From assembly GCA_028821675.1 (NCBI GenBank), contig JAPKFG010000004.1, positions 1-40,484 of the forward strand: a stretch of DNA of 40,484 nt, in the 5' to 3' direction. The notes under the pieces are model-generated. The model had not been told where the DNA came from, made no database searches, and saw only the letters and a program-made list of their open reading frames with translations. This DNA is from Candidatus Poseidoniales archaeon. GTDB taxonomy: Archaea; Thermoplasmatota; Poseidoniia; Poseidoniales; Thalassarchaeaceae. Shown here in pieces: positions 1 through 9,566 of the stretch (positions are counted from its first letter, which is position 1; each line of letters opens with the position of its first letter). Position numbers and translations under genes: made by a program.

Positions 1-2034
1 AGTCAGAACGATGGACATTCATTCAAGCGCTCCGTGAACTTCACGGGAACTGCTCATGATGGTACATGGGCTGGAATTTATGCTTCAGATGAATTAGCTC
101 GCTGGGACCAACAGGGCGCGGTTGAGCAGGTCCAGGTCAAGGACCCCTACACTAGCGATTGGATTGACATGCGACTAGCAGTTGACAACAGCAATTCTGA
201 TGGCGAAGTAACCTACAACAACCATCCTTACAGTCACTGGTATTTCGAGTATGATATGAGCGATCAGCCCGAAGGCGATTATACATTTGAATTCCGTTCA
301 TATGATGGTGTTACAGAATCGCAAATCGTTACACGGACGGTGAAACTGAACACTGAGCCACCCACCATTTGGGTCGATGGTCCAGCATCTGGCACTGTCA
401 TCGATGATGGAATCATTCACTTCACGGGTCGCGCTTCAGATGCCTACAGTGGTATTTTCGGCAGTGACATCCAACGAATCTGGTTTGAAGTCGATGGACC
501 TATCAATTTCGATGGAGTGCCCTACTACAACAAGTTCGACAAACCCGCTGGTACCGCTTGGTCTGCTGATTGGTCCGTTGGGCACCTTCTTTCAGGAACA
601 TACACCGTGAACGTCTGGGCCAGTGATTCCGCTTTCTGCACGAATTCTGCTGATGAATGTACACCGGTCGTACTGACACTTGAGGTTGACAATGACAACG
701 CAATCCCTGTTGTTCAACTTCTCACACCGTTCGATCTACAAACGATTGAGGCGAGTGAAGACACTCTACTGAGTGGCGTCGCGCGCGATACGGATGGCAC
801 GGTCACAAAGGTGGAGATTGTCATCAAGGATCCTCAGGCAGGTTTCCTAGAAATGCCAGAAGGTGAACATTCGTTGGTTCAGGATATTGCGGCCAATGGT
901 GGATGGGCAACCTCGTGGGATACGACTAATTTGGTCCACAATTATCACTATATTATCGAAGTTCGTTCGTTTGATGGATTCCAGTACAGTGATGCTGCAT
1001 CGATTGAAATCATCATCGATAACCCTCCAAATCAAGACAACACACGGCCCACATTCAATTCGACATCGTGGCCCGATTCGGCGACCATCTTCTGTGAAGA
1101 GACTGGAGCCTCACAGAATCGATGTGGCAATGGTTATTTCATCGACTTGACCCAATTCTTCTCTGATGTTGATGCGGGTGATAGCCTGTCTTACTACGTA
1201 TATGACAACCCTGACATGTTTGAGGATGATTATCATGCCGAAGTCGTCTTAATTAGCGGAGATGGAATTGCCAATTACAACCCAATGTCAATGTCGTTTT
1301 ACGAACCTGATATGGCCGATTGGTCTCTCGCCGCTGTAGTTTTCGAAGTTCGAGATAATGCTGATAGCAGAGTATACTCTGCTACTCTCGATTTAGATGT
1401 AGTCGGTGTATCGTTTACCTCGGAATGTGACGGAATCATGGTCGGTGGCGAAGAATTCGTCGAAGGATGCGATGGTCAGATTAGTCAATCTGATACCCTG
1501 ATCTACCGCGGAAACGGAAGACCCACAGTCAGTGTGATTGGAGAGACGGGAGCTGGTTTGCGTCTTGGTAGCACTGCTGTCGGTGAAGATGGTACGTGGA
1601 TGATGGAGATTCCGGGTAATCGTTTGGACAAAGGTGGCAACACCGTCGTCTTCGAATATGGTAGCATTGGACAACCACTGAATGAGGATTCTGAAATCGT
1701 CGTAGAAGGCGGTCTCGATGAGGGTTCAGGCATTTTCATGTGGATACTGATGGTTGTTGGTGCTCTGGTTGTTCTCGGAGTATTGGGTGCAGTCTTCGTA
1801 TTCTTCTTTGTGGAATTCGAAGATGAGTACGATGAGGACCTTGATGAGGCTTCGGCTGAAGAGGTTGATCCGTATGCATGGGCCAAGGAACGTCAGCAAC
1901 AGGATGCTGCCTCCGCTGTAGTCGAACAGGTGGCTCAACCTGCCGTTCAACAGGAAGCCACTCCAGCTGTATCCGGCTACCCTGGTTGGAAGTGGGACGC
2001 AGGGCAGAACAAGTGGATTCCGGACAATGAGTGA
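1..2034 (+). CDS. Large surface protein with Ig-like repeats, C-terminal TM helix and short cytoplasmic tail (5' partial; continues upstream of window)
   Basis: Frame 1 is open from base 1 (SQNDGHSFKRSVNFTGTAHDG...), so the listed start at 34 (GTG) is not a true start. Beta-rich repeats of the type 'TYTVNVWASDS', hydrophobic helix 'GIFMWILMVVGALVVLGVLGAVFVFFFV', acidic tail ending GYPGWKWDAGQNKWIPDNE. Confidence 0.85.
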   Translation, partial: SQNDGHSFKRSVNFTGTAHDGTWAGIYASDELARWDQQGAVEQVQVKDPYTSDWIDMRLAVDNSNSDGEVTYNNHPYSHWYFEYDMSDQPEGDYTFEFRSYDGVTESQIVTRTVKLNTEPPTIWVDGPASGTVIDDGIIHFTGRASDAYSGIFGSDIQRIWFEVDGPINFDGVPYYNKFDKPAGTAWSADWSVGHLLSGTYTVNVWASDSAFCTNSADECTPVVLTLEVDNDNAIPVVQLLTPFDLQTIEASEDTLLSGVARDTDGTVTKVEIVIKDPQAGFLEMPEGEHSLVQDIAANGGWATSWDTTNLVHNYHYIIEVRSFDGFQYSDAASIEIIIDNPPNQDNTRPTFNSTSWPDSATIFCEETGASQNRCGNGYFIDLTQFFSDVDAGDSLSYYVYDNPDMFEDDYHAEVVLISGDGIANYNPMSMSFYEPDMADWSLAAVVFEVRDNADSRVYSATLDLDVVGVSFTSECDGIMVGGEEFVEGCDGQISQSDTLIYRGNGRPTVSVIGETGAGLRLGSTAVGEDGTWMMEIPGNRLDKGGNTVVFEYGSIGQPLNEDSEIVVEGGLDEGSGIFMWILMVVGALVVLGVLGAVFVFFFVEFEDEYDEDLDEASAEEVDPYAWAKERQQQDAASAVVEQVAQPAVQQEATPAVSGYPGWKWDAGQNKWIPDNE

Positions 2035-2129
2035 TAGAGGACACTCCGGACTTGGTCATTGGGTCAGGTTGGGGGTGTTCACATCAGTATCAAAAAGGGA
2101 TGCGTATCAATCGATATGGAGTGGTCAGC

Positions 2130-4652
2130 ATGAGTCATCCCAAACCCGGAGTTCAAGAGCGCATCATGCTGCATCTACGCGACTATGCTGATTACACCGA
2201 TTCTGTTGAGGTTCCATTTGCACTTTCACAGATGGGAATTGCCAATGCGGTTGCCATTGCGCGTAGCAATGTACCTCGTGCAATTGCCGGATTGAAGGAT
2301 GCAAATCATTTGATTGAGCGACAAGCCCACGTTGCCGGAGTTAGTCGGAAGCGCAAGGCGTATTTCCTCACTGATTCGGGCATGGTTCAAGCAGAAGAAA
2401 CATGGAAGCGTCTCTCTGAGCACCCGGTTCGTCTTGTCGACAAAGACGGTGTGACACACACAACCACACTGGCTGGTTCAATCGACATTGCGACATTCCC
2501 ACTTCGAGCAGTGGATGTTCTTCGATACATGGATGATTTGGGGATGCTAGATCTCCGCACTCTTAACGAAGAATTGATTCAGCGCGATCTGGACAAGCAC
2601 GTCGAGAAACAACTCGTCATATCGTTGGGTGATTTGCCGCGCACTCGTGCCTTCTTTGGCCGTGAAACTGAACTGGACAATTTCTGTGCACTTATCGATG
2701 CGCGCTCCTCTTGTCTGTTGGTTCCTGGCATTGCTGGAATCGGAAAAACCGCACTCGCTGGCAAGGTCATCGAGCAATACACACATCGTCGAAATTTACT
2801 CTACCATCGTTGTCAGGATTGGGAAGGCAGTCATGCGTTCTTGGAAGCCTGTGCTGAATGGTTGTCGACTATCGGTGATGATGATTTATCCGACTATATC
2901 CATGCCACATCAGTCCCACAACCCTCCGTGGCTGTCAATCTCATCATCGGTGCATTGGAAGAAATTCCATCACTAATCGTCATCGACGACTTGCACAAGG
3001 TGAATGACGAGGCACTGTACGCCATCATTCGTGGTTTGTCTCAGCGTATGGGGGATGTCCAAGAATGTGGTTTGGTCATGTTCAGTCGCTCGTTCCGAGC
3101 CGTTGTTCCTCTGAAGGATGCTGAAGGCAACATTTCGGCACTGGTGCTGCCATTGGAAGGATTGGACCAATCTGCAAGTCGGCATTTGCTCACGTCGATG
3201 CCTGACATCGATATGTCGGCCTTCCTTCACATTTACACGCTCTCTCGGGGACACCCCCTCATTCTCCAACTGATTAATCGCGGTTCGGTTGGTTCAACCT
3301 TCCACGACTCATTGGAAACTTTCGTTGACGAGGAGATTTTCAGTCGACTTTCTGGTGCCGAAAAGCGGGTTCTTGGTGCCATCGCAATCTATCGCGAGCC
3401 GATGCCATTGGAGGCACTTTCCAATCATGAGATTGAGACGGATTTACTCGGGGATCTAGTCGAAAAGGGATTGGCACGCCAAGTCGATAGCGAAAATTAT
3501 GACGTTCACGATTTAGTTCGTGAATTCTTGCTTCGAACATTTGATGAGTCGACAGCAACCGCTCTACACGGAGCAGCATGTAATTGGTACCGCGTGCGTC
3601 GTGATGCACCAGAACAACAGTTGGAATACATCTACCATCTTGTGAATTCTGGCGATACGGATTCGTTAGGAGGAGTTCTTGATGAAAACGGTCGCTCTTT
3701 GGTTCGCAGTGGCCACATGGAATTGCTACCACTTCTGCTGGAACTTGAAGGTTCACAATTTGAACCGGGTACATGGGCGACTGTTCTTGAGATGCGAGGC
3801 GACATCCTGTCCCTCCAGGGTCGATGGGATGATGCTGAAGCCGAATACGAATCTGCTCTGCCGTTGGTGGAGAAACAGAAGATGCGTGAAATGCAAGGGC
3901 GATTATTGTCTAGCAAAGCGGATTTGGCCCTGCAGAGGGGGGAATCTGATGTTGCGTTAGAGTTGCATCGTCAGGCCCTTGAACTGTTCATCGATACTGG
4001 CGATGCCAAAGGCGCAGCCCGTACGTACAACAACATGGGGTACATTTTCCGTCAACTCAAGGATACCAAGCGTGCCCTCGAGGTCTATGACAACGTCGAG
4101 GAATTGCTTGAAACTGAATCGGATCCTGAACTCCTTGATGTCCGCATCAAGTTGGCCTCAGCCTTCCTTGAAATGGGAGAGATTGACCGTGCACGTGCGC
4201 ACGCCTTGTCCTCATACGAAGAAACCGAGAACTCAGATAATATCGCCCTACACGCCCTTTCTCGTACCGTCCTAGGTAGGTTTTATGCTCGAACAGGTGA
4301 TGCTGATCTCGCCCTTCACCACTATTCAGAAGCGTTGGAACAGATGGCAGAAGAGACAGACCAGCGCAGCGCCGTTGAAATCACCATCCTGTTAGGTGAG
4401 GCGCTTTCTGACGCTGGACGCCCTGAAGAGGCAGTAGGGCATTATCTGGATGGTTTGGCCATGGCTGAAGCCAACGATTTCCGCCCACTCATCGGCGAAT
4501 TGTTGGCGCGCCTAGGTGCGGCCGCCCCTGAGAAGTCTGAACGAATGAACTACCTTCAACGCGCCTTGACTGTTTTCCGTGAACTAGGAGCTAGTGGACG
4601 TATGAGCGATGTACAAGGCCAGATGCATCGCGCCATCATGGGCAGCCATTAG
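2130..4652 (+). CDS. STAND-type P-loop ATPase with N-terminal winged-helix-like domain and C-terminal TPR repeats
   Basis: ORF 2031-4652; ATG at 2130 (MSHPKPGVQERIMLHL) is the likelier start. Walker A 'GIAGIGKTALAGK', Walker B 'SLIVIDDLHK', TPR-like helices (e.g. 'AARTYNNMGYIFRQLKDTKRALEVYDNVEELL'). Confidence 0.85.
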   Translation: MSHPKPGVQERIMLHLRDYADYTDSVEVPFALSQMGIANAVAIARSNVPRAIAGLKDANHLIERQAHVAGVSRKRKAYFLTDSGMVQAEETWKRLSEHPVRLVDKDGVTHTTTLAGSIDIATFPLRAVDVLRYMDDLGMLDLRTLNEELIQRDLDKHVEKQLVISLGDLPRTRAFFGRETELDNFCALIDARSSCLLVPGIAGIGKTALAGKVIEQYTHRRNLLYHRCQDWEGSHAFLEACAEWLSTIGDDDLSDYIHATSVPQPSVAVNLIIGALEEIPSLIVIDDLHKVNDEALYAIIRGLSQRMGDVQECGLVMFSRSFRAVVPLKDAEGNISALVLPLEGLDQSASRHLLTSMPDIDMSAFLHIYTLSRGHPLILQLINRGSVGSTFHDSLETFVDEEIFSRLSGAEKRVLGAIAIYREPMPLEALSNHEIETDLLGDLVEKGLARQVDSENYDVHDLVREFLLRTFDESTATALHGAACNWYRVRRDAPEQQLEYIYHLVNSGDTDSLGGVLDENGRSLVRSGHMELLPLLLELEGSQFEPGTWATVLEMRGDILSLQGRWDDAEAEYESALPLVEKQKMREMQGRLLSSKADLALQRGESDVALELHRQALELFIDTGDAKGAARTYNNMGYIFRQLKDTKRALEVYDNVEELLETESDPELLDVRIKLASAFLEMGEIDRARAHALSSYEETENSDNIALHALSRTVLGRFYARTGDADLALHHYSEALEQMAEETDQRSAVEITILLGEALSDAGRPEEAVGHYLDGLAMAEANDFRPLIGELLARLGAAAPEKSERMNYLQRALTVFRELGASGRMSDVQGQMHRAIMGSH

Positions 4653-5122
4653 AATCCAGGTTGCTCGACTTGAATCGTCACTTGGCCTGAATCCAAAACA
4701 ACCCATATTGTTTCGACACCTGCGAGATTAACGACTCCTGAATGATTGGTCGCTGCAGCCCCTGAAATAGGCTGACTTGTACGGTATACCTGTTCACCAT
4801 CCGAAAGGTGTACAGCATCATCAGTCAACCACATCTCAAGATTGAGTCCGATTGCCGATGACAAATGTAATTCTACAGGTTCAGCATAGCGTGCATTCCC
4901 ATCCAATCGTGCGGCTTCATCAGCTCGTTCAACGGCGGCACTCACTGATAGTAGATTTTCTTCCAATGCCTCTTCAGTCCAGCGATTCTGTGTGGAAACT
5001 TCGAGATCCCATACCCATATTGAAAATGTAGAAAGGAACATGAGTCCAAGCAGGAATGTGAATACATAACCAATCTCTGTGGCCGCCGCCGACTCGTCCT
5101 CAACAAAATTACGAGGCATCAT
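4649..5122 (-). CDS. Archaeal type IV pilin-like / pseudopilin-like membrane protein (small)
   Basis: MMPRNFVEDESAAATEIGYVFTFLLGLMFLSTFSIWVWDLEVSTQ...: acidic residues before a single N-terminal hydrophobic helix. Start overlaps the stop of the upstream gene (TAATG). The longer ORF to 5287 is out-of-frame overlap. Confidence 0.7.
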   Translation of the reverse strand: MMPRNFVEDESAAATEIGYVFTFLLGLMFLSTFSIWVWDLEVSTQNRWTEEALEENLLSVSAAVERADEAARLDGNARYAEPVELHLSSAIGLNLEMWLTDDAVHLSDGEQVYRTSQPISGAAATNHSGVVNLAGVETIWVVLDSGQVTIQVEQPGF

Positions 5123-7422
5123 TAGTAACCCCCCAGAGAGGTTTGGCTGGTCAGACTGGCCACTTGTAGATTGAACAATACAGATTCCCCTCCAGCATGG
5201 TATACGACTTCCGGTATCGTCGGCGATGTTTGTACCCATCCAACGTAATCGGTCAACATCTCCAACTGACCAGGGAAGGCCATCCAATCAGACGAATATT
5301 CAACCTCGGCTGCGCTTTCGGCTGCGATTGCAATCGCATATGGCCCATCCCATCCACGACGTACCTGATGTGCATTCATGGTCACAACTTGTTCTCGAAC
5401 ATCTAGGGTCAGTGTGATATCCATTTCAGTTGAACCTCCAACAGAATTCATGGTTGGCATGGCTACTGGAACGGTCGCAGCGAGTCGTGGTCCAGGACCC
5501 TCACGTGAAGGAGGGGGGACCAGGACATCAGCTTTGTACTCTGGATGATTTGTTCCGACAAAACCGCCTCTGGTTAAGATTTGAAGGTTAGTAACACTGG
5601 AATCGAAAGTATATGTTAGGCGTGGTAGATGAAGCGCCCATGCCGAACCTATTGTGGCATGCGTCTCATCACCAACAGCACCACGTATGGAGAGTTGTAA
5701 ACCAAAGAAATGCTCCCCCTCTTGCCAAGCGTTTCGAATATCACTGATCTTCCAATTATCCACAGATGTCCAGGGGAGTTCAATCTGTATCCAACCAGAC
5801 GCCCGAATTCCAACGGTGACACAACGTTCCGCACCATCTTCCAGAATTTCGGTTGAACCATTGTCACCCGTGGATGTATAGGTTCTGAGAATGCCAACAC
5901 TGGTCTCCAGTGAAATAGTTCCGATATGGGTGTTGTCCAACGTTATCACAGTCGCCGGTTGGCTGTGATTAGTTTGACCATTGGAATTGCTGGTTGCCCA
6001 CGACACCATGGGTGCAGCAGATTGCAGAATAAGTTCGGTCGACCCAAGTGCGGGCGCCTCAGCATTACCTCCACTGGTTGGGGCTTCAAACTTCCAATTC
6101 GAGCCGGATAGTCGTCCCGTATCAGTTGCTGGTGTCAGCGACAAACTTCCTGGCCGCCAACCGGCCGCATGGGTGGCAGTATCCCCTACAGTTTGTGTAT
6201 CCAAGAGCCATTCCACATGGATTGGCTCTCCTCCTTCAATCCATGATAGTTGATTTGCATCCCATGGGATTCGAATGTTGGAGTAGCTACTGATTGCGTA
6301 GTACAGACTGCCAATTTTTGCTGTAGTTGGCACGTTGTTCGGGTTGTGAATTAGTAATGACCCATCCATTGCAGGTGGCCGGAAATGCACCCCTGTCCAC
6401 GAACCAGTGCGGTCAGGCCACGCAATCGCTCCAGGCCCACTCCCATCGAGTTCCACCGCATCTCCCCAATGGAGAACTAAGCGTGCGTTGCTGGATGTTC
6501 TAACGACCAGTTGTTCTGCCTGTGAAACCGTAATTTCTCCTTGCCATGTGTGAATTGTGTCACTTTCATCTGAAGGAGATTGAGCGACAGAAATTGACGA
6601 CGATGCTCCACTACCTTCTGTTTCCCCAACCTCCCATTCAAGTGTAAATGGTGAATCAGATTCAAGGTAAACAGAATGAGTGTTTGCAATCAGCGGGATA
6701 GTCCAACTTCGCCCCTCATCGGAACCCGGTGCTGGTTGATCGGGAGTGGCGAGGAATGCGCCGCCCGCTCCTCGCCACATGACGACTCGCAGCGGCATCT
6801 CACTGTGAATCCACGCTTCACCATCCGTGGCACTAATCCCGGCCTGTGTCCACACCTCATCTGTGGCAATGATTTGCTGTATGGTCGTCTCATCATGTTC
6901 AAAACTCAGTTCGTTTGCACCGAGCAAGGTCGTCAGAGTATTGAGTGGTGTGGCTGAAATTGTTCCGTCCAGTATTGGGATTCGGTAATGATTCAACGAT
7001 TCTGCTGAAGCATGTAGATTCGTGGCACAGATGCTTTCAATGCGATGTTCCGCGTGCCTTATTCGCATCGAATCGTCGAGGTCGAGTACACCCTCCAGCC
7101 GCAATGTACTGTCAGGTTGGTGTGTGGCACTGTACCAAGTTCCACCTTCCAATAGTTGCCACCCCAATGTCCCAGTATGCGGTCGAATGGTCATTCTAGC
7201 CGCATCCCCCGGGGTGCCTGATTCACTCAACCGCTCGGTCTCAGATGCTAGATCTTCCATCTGACCTACCATGTTTTCTCGTTCTACAGCACCGTGCAAT
7301 TCGTCGATGACGGGCATCACCGTCACCATCATGCCAGAGATGATTGAAATCACTCCTGCGAAGAGCAACACGGTCGCAATCGCTGCCGAAACCGCCTCCT
7401 CCTCAAGTTCGCGTCTCATCAT
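5122..7422 (-). CDS. Large archaeal pilin-like protein with N-terminal hydrophobic helix (DUF7289-like architecture)
   Basis: MMRRELEEEAVSAAIATVLLFAGVISIISGMMVTVMPVIDEL... then a 700-aa beta-rich ectodomain. ATGA overlap with the upstream gene. Confidence 0.75.
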   Translation of the reverse strand: MMRRELEEEAVSAAIATVLLFAGVISIISGMMVTVMPVIDELHGAVERENMVGQMEDLASETERLSESGTPGDAARMTIRPHTGTLGWQLLEGGTWYSATHQPDSTLRLEGVLDLDDSMRIRHAEHRIESICATNLHASAESLNHYRIPILDGTISATPLNTLTTLLGANELSFEHDETTIQQIIATDEVWTQAGISATDGEAWIHSEMPLRVVMWRGAGGAFLATPDQPAPGSDEGRSWTIPLIANTHSVYLESDSPFTLEWEVGETEGSGASSSISVAQSPSDESDTIHTWQGEITVSQAEQLVVRTSSNARLVLHWGDAVELDGSGPGAIAWPDRTGSWTGVHFRPPAMDGSLLIHNPNNVPTTAKIGSLYYAISSYSNIRIPWDANQLSWIEGGEPIHVEWLLDTQTVGDTATHAAGWRPGSLSLTPATDTGRLSGSNWKFEAPTSGGNAEAPALGSTELILQSAAPMVSWATSNSNGQTNHSQPATVITLDNTHIGTISLETSVGILRTYTSTGDNGSTEILEDGAERCVTVGIRASGWIQIELPWTSVDNWKISDIRNAWQEGEHFFGLQLSIRGAVGDETHATIGSAWALHLPRLTYTFDSSVTNLQILTRGGFVGTNHPEYKADVLVPPPSREGPGPRLAATVPVAMPTMNSVGGSTEMDITLTLDVREQVVTMNAHQVRRGWDGPYAIAIAAESAAEVEYSSDWMAFPGQLEMLTDYVGWVQTSPTIPEVVYHAGGESVLFNLQVASLTSQTSLGGY

Positions 7423-8453
7423 TGGACCACAACCTGTTGGAGGATGACATCCAGATGGAAATCACTTGTTGTGGGGTGAAGTGTCAACCCCTCAACCCCA
7501 GAGAGCCTCCCATCGGGCCCAAATCCGACATATTCACTGGAATCTCCTGTTGCACGATGAAGGTCGAACGAATCGGTCCACTGACGCAAGTATCTAGATT
7601 CTGGATTGTCCAATCCTGTGAATTCAGGTAGTAGTTTCAGATTTCTGGCCTGATCGTTGAAGAAGGCAATCACCCCTCGGCTTTCCAAATCCAACGACAC
7701 ATCGGAGTTGCGCTGCATTCCTTCGATGTCGACATCAATTAGCACGAGACTGACGCGCAGACCTCCATCCAATGTCTGATCATGATGAAGTCGAGGATAA
7801 CTGCGAACATCGATTGGTTGATTCGGAAGTTGTTCGATTCGAGCCCCGTTGACGAGATTGATTTGAAAAGTACCTTCTGTGAGGGGGGTTCGTAGCTGAA
7901 CTCCATCCAATGGAGTTTGAATCCAACGGTGGATGGTTTGATTCATGTCATTCAGAACATCAACGCTAATCCACTCTTGCATACTCAGATTCGTTGTGAG
8001 TTCTCCTTGCCCCTCGCTCAAGTCCCATTGTTCGGAACCGACACTGGTTTGGATGGCCACCGAAGAAGCCGTCTCATTCAATGAATTCACATGGATGATT
8101 CCATTGTCGAGGGAAACTGACACCCGGTCATGGCCTGCAAGATCGGCACTGATTTGCCATATCTCTGCATTTCGAAGCGGTTCTATTGTGTCAAAGATGT
8201 GTTGACTGTTAACCACAATCCCTGTCCCAGCCGGCGATTCCGCGACCACTAACAAACGATCATTGAATTGCGTTGCAGCAACGCTTCCTGCCGCCCAATC
8301 CCGGTTGTCTGTCAAATCTTCCATGAAGGGTTGCATGACGATAATTACACCCGACATTGTCGAGATGACCATAGCCAACAACATCGTCACCCCCATGATT
8401 TCGGAAACCGCTCGCTCATCTGCCGATTGCCAGGTGGCGGCGGAGGGGCGCAT
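7419..8453 (-). CDS. Archaeal type IV pilin-like protein
   Basis: N-terminus SADERAVSEIMGVTMLLAMVISTMSGVIIVMQPF matches the class III signal/pilin pattern (charged residues, A/G-V-S-E, then hydrophobic H-domain). First gene of a translationally overlapped trio. Confidence 0.75.
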   Translation of the reverse strand: MRPSAATWQSADERAVSEIMGVTMLLAMVISTMSGVIIVMQPFMEDLTDNRDWAAGSVAATQFNDRLLVVAESPAGTGIVVNSQHIFDTIEPLRNAEIWQISADLAGHDRVSVSLDNGIIHVNSLNETASSVAIQTSVGSEQWDLSEGQGELTTNLSMQEWISVDVLNDMNQTIHRWIQTPLDGVQLRTPLTEGTFQINLVNGARIEQLPNQPIDVRSYPRLHHDQTLDGGLRVSLVLIDVDIEGMQRNSDVSLDLESRGVIAFFNDQARNLKLLPEFTGLDNPESRYLRQWTDSFDLHRATGDSSEYVGFGPDGRLSGVEGLTLHPTTSDFHLDVILQQVVVQ

Positions 8454-8491
8454 GGACCGAGATACCGCCGTATGTTCTTAGCCATTCTCAT

Positions 8492-8512
8492 TTCACCTCA
8501 TACTGAGGTGAA
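8492..8512. repeat. Perfect inverted repeat, 9-bp arms, 3-nt loop (TTCACCTCA-TAC-TGAGGTGAA)
   Basis: Read directly; lies between the MBL gene stop (8517) and the pilin start (8453). Confidence 0.85.
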
Positions 8513-8516
8513 GATT

Positions 8517-9317
8517 TCAACGCGACAGGATCTCTGCTTCCGCCTGCCCGAGCCAGTGGCTGAATTCCGGTCCATTCTGCGTTGAGACTCGCAAATCTCC
8601 TGACCAATTTTCATTCTGAAACAACACTTCGCTTTCGGCGAGATGTGGGGCATTGTTTTTCTCGGAGAGATGACACAGAACAACACTTTTTGTTTGAGGA
8701 CCTAATATTTCCGCCAACAAGTCTGCAGTTTGCCGATTAGAAAGGTGTCCGCCTCGTCCCGATATTCGTGCTTTGAGATGTGCAGGATACGGACCTAGAG
8801 TCAACCGTTTTGCATCATAATTTGACTCGATTGAGATGTGTGCGCAACCCTTGAGATGTTGAATCAACTCCTCTGTCGGTTCACCCAAATCAGTCACTAC
8901 GGCGGCCCGGCCATTTGAGCCCGAATTGATGATGAATCCGACGTTATCCGCACCATCGTGTGGAATTGGCACAGGTAGTACCGACAAATCCGGCGAAATC
9001 TGCATGCGTTCAAGGGCCTCAAAGATACGGCATTGATTGATTGGATCGAATCCAAGTTGCGCACATGTCGTGAAGTTCGCGAACAATTGTGCCCCATGAC
9101 GTTTTTGGAAAATCCGAGCTCCTTGAACATGATCTGAGTGGTGGTGACTGAGAAGGATGGCATTTATTGACTTTGGATCAACTCCAATTTGTGCTAAACG
9201 ATGCTCCATCTGGCGTCCGCTGAACCCGCAATCGATGAGCACTTTCGACTCCTCTGTTTGCAGCAGCGTCGCATTGCCGCGGCTGCCCGAACCAAGGTGT
9301 GTAATCTCGAGTGTCAT
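8517..9317 (-). CDS. MBL-fold metallohydrolase, YycJ/WalJ-like
   Basis: MTLEITHLGSGSRGNATLLQTEESKVLIDCGFSGRQMEHRL...ILLSHHHSDHVQGARIF: HxHxDH metal motif and SGSxGN start typical of YycJ-like proteins. The ORF extension to 9737 runs over the divergent promoter region and is rejected. Confidence 0.88.
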   Translation of the reverse strand: MTLEITHLGSGSRGNATLLQTEESKVLIDCGFSGRQMEHRLAQIGVDPKSINAILLSHHHSDHVQGARIFQKRHGAQLFANFTTCAQLGFDPINQCRIFEALERMQISPDLSVLPVPIPHDGADNVGFIINSGSNGRAAVVTDLGEPTEELIQHLKGCAHISIESNYDAKRLTLGPYPAHLKARISGRGGHLSNRQTADLLAEILGPQTKSVVLCHLSEKNNAPHLAESEVLFQNENWSGDLRVSTQNGPEFSHWLGQAEAEILSR

Positions 9318-9566
9318 CCTAACCTTAGGGACGGCCGACCGTACACCCCTTGAATGAAGCGCTTCATGATGGAATAAGAAGGCCATTTTAGATACCCTAG
9401 AAAAACGCCGAACGGTAATTTTTTTCAAGGTGATATTATCTATTTCACCGTCCCAAATCCAACTATTTCGATAGAAATACCTGACATTCCGTCCGAACGA
9501 CGCTCCATCAGCATCATAAGCGTGAGAGCGGGGATGCGGCTGTGGGTATAACCCACAGGTGAGCCC
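9318..9566. promoter_or_regulatory. Divergent intergenic region, AT-rich core
   Basis: About 250 bp between divergent starts at 9317(-) and 9567(+); AT-rich block 'taatttttttcaaggtgatattatctatttcacc' around 9416-9449 with a small dyad GGTGA...TCACC. Exact TATA/BRE not assigned. Confidence 0.45.
9540..9558. repeat. Perfect inverted repeat, 8-bp arms, 3-nt loop (CTGTGGGT-ATA-ACCCACAG)
   Basis: Read directly; ends 8 nt before ATG at 9567. Confidence 0.88.
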
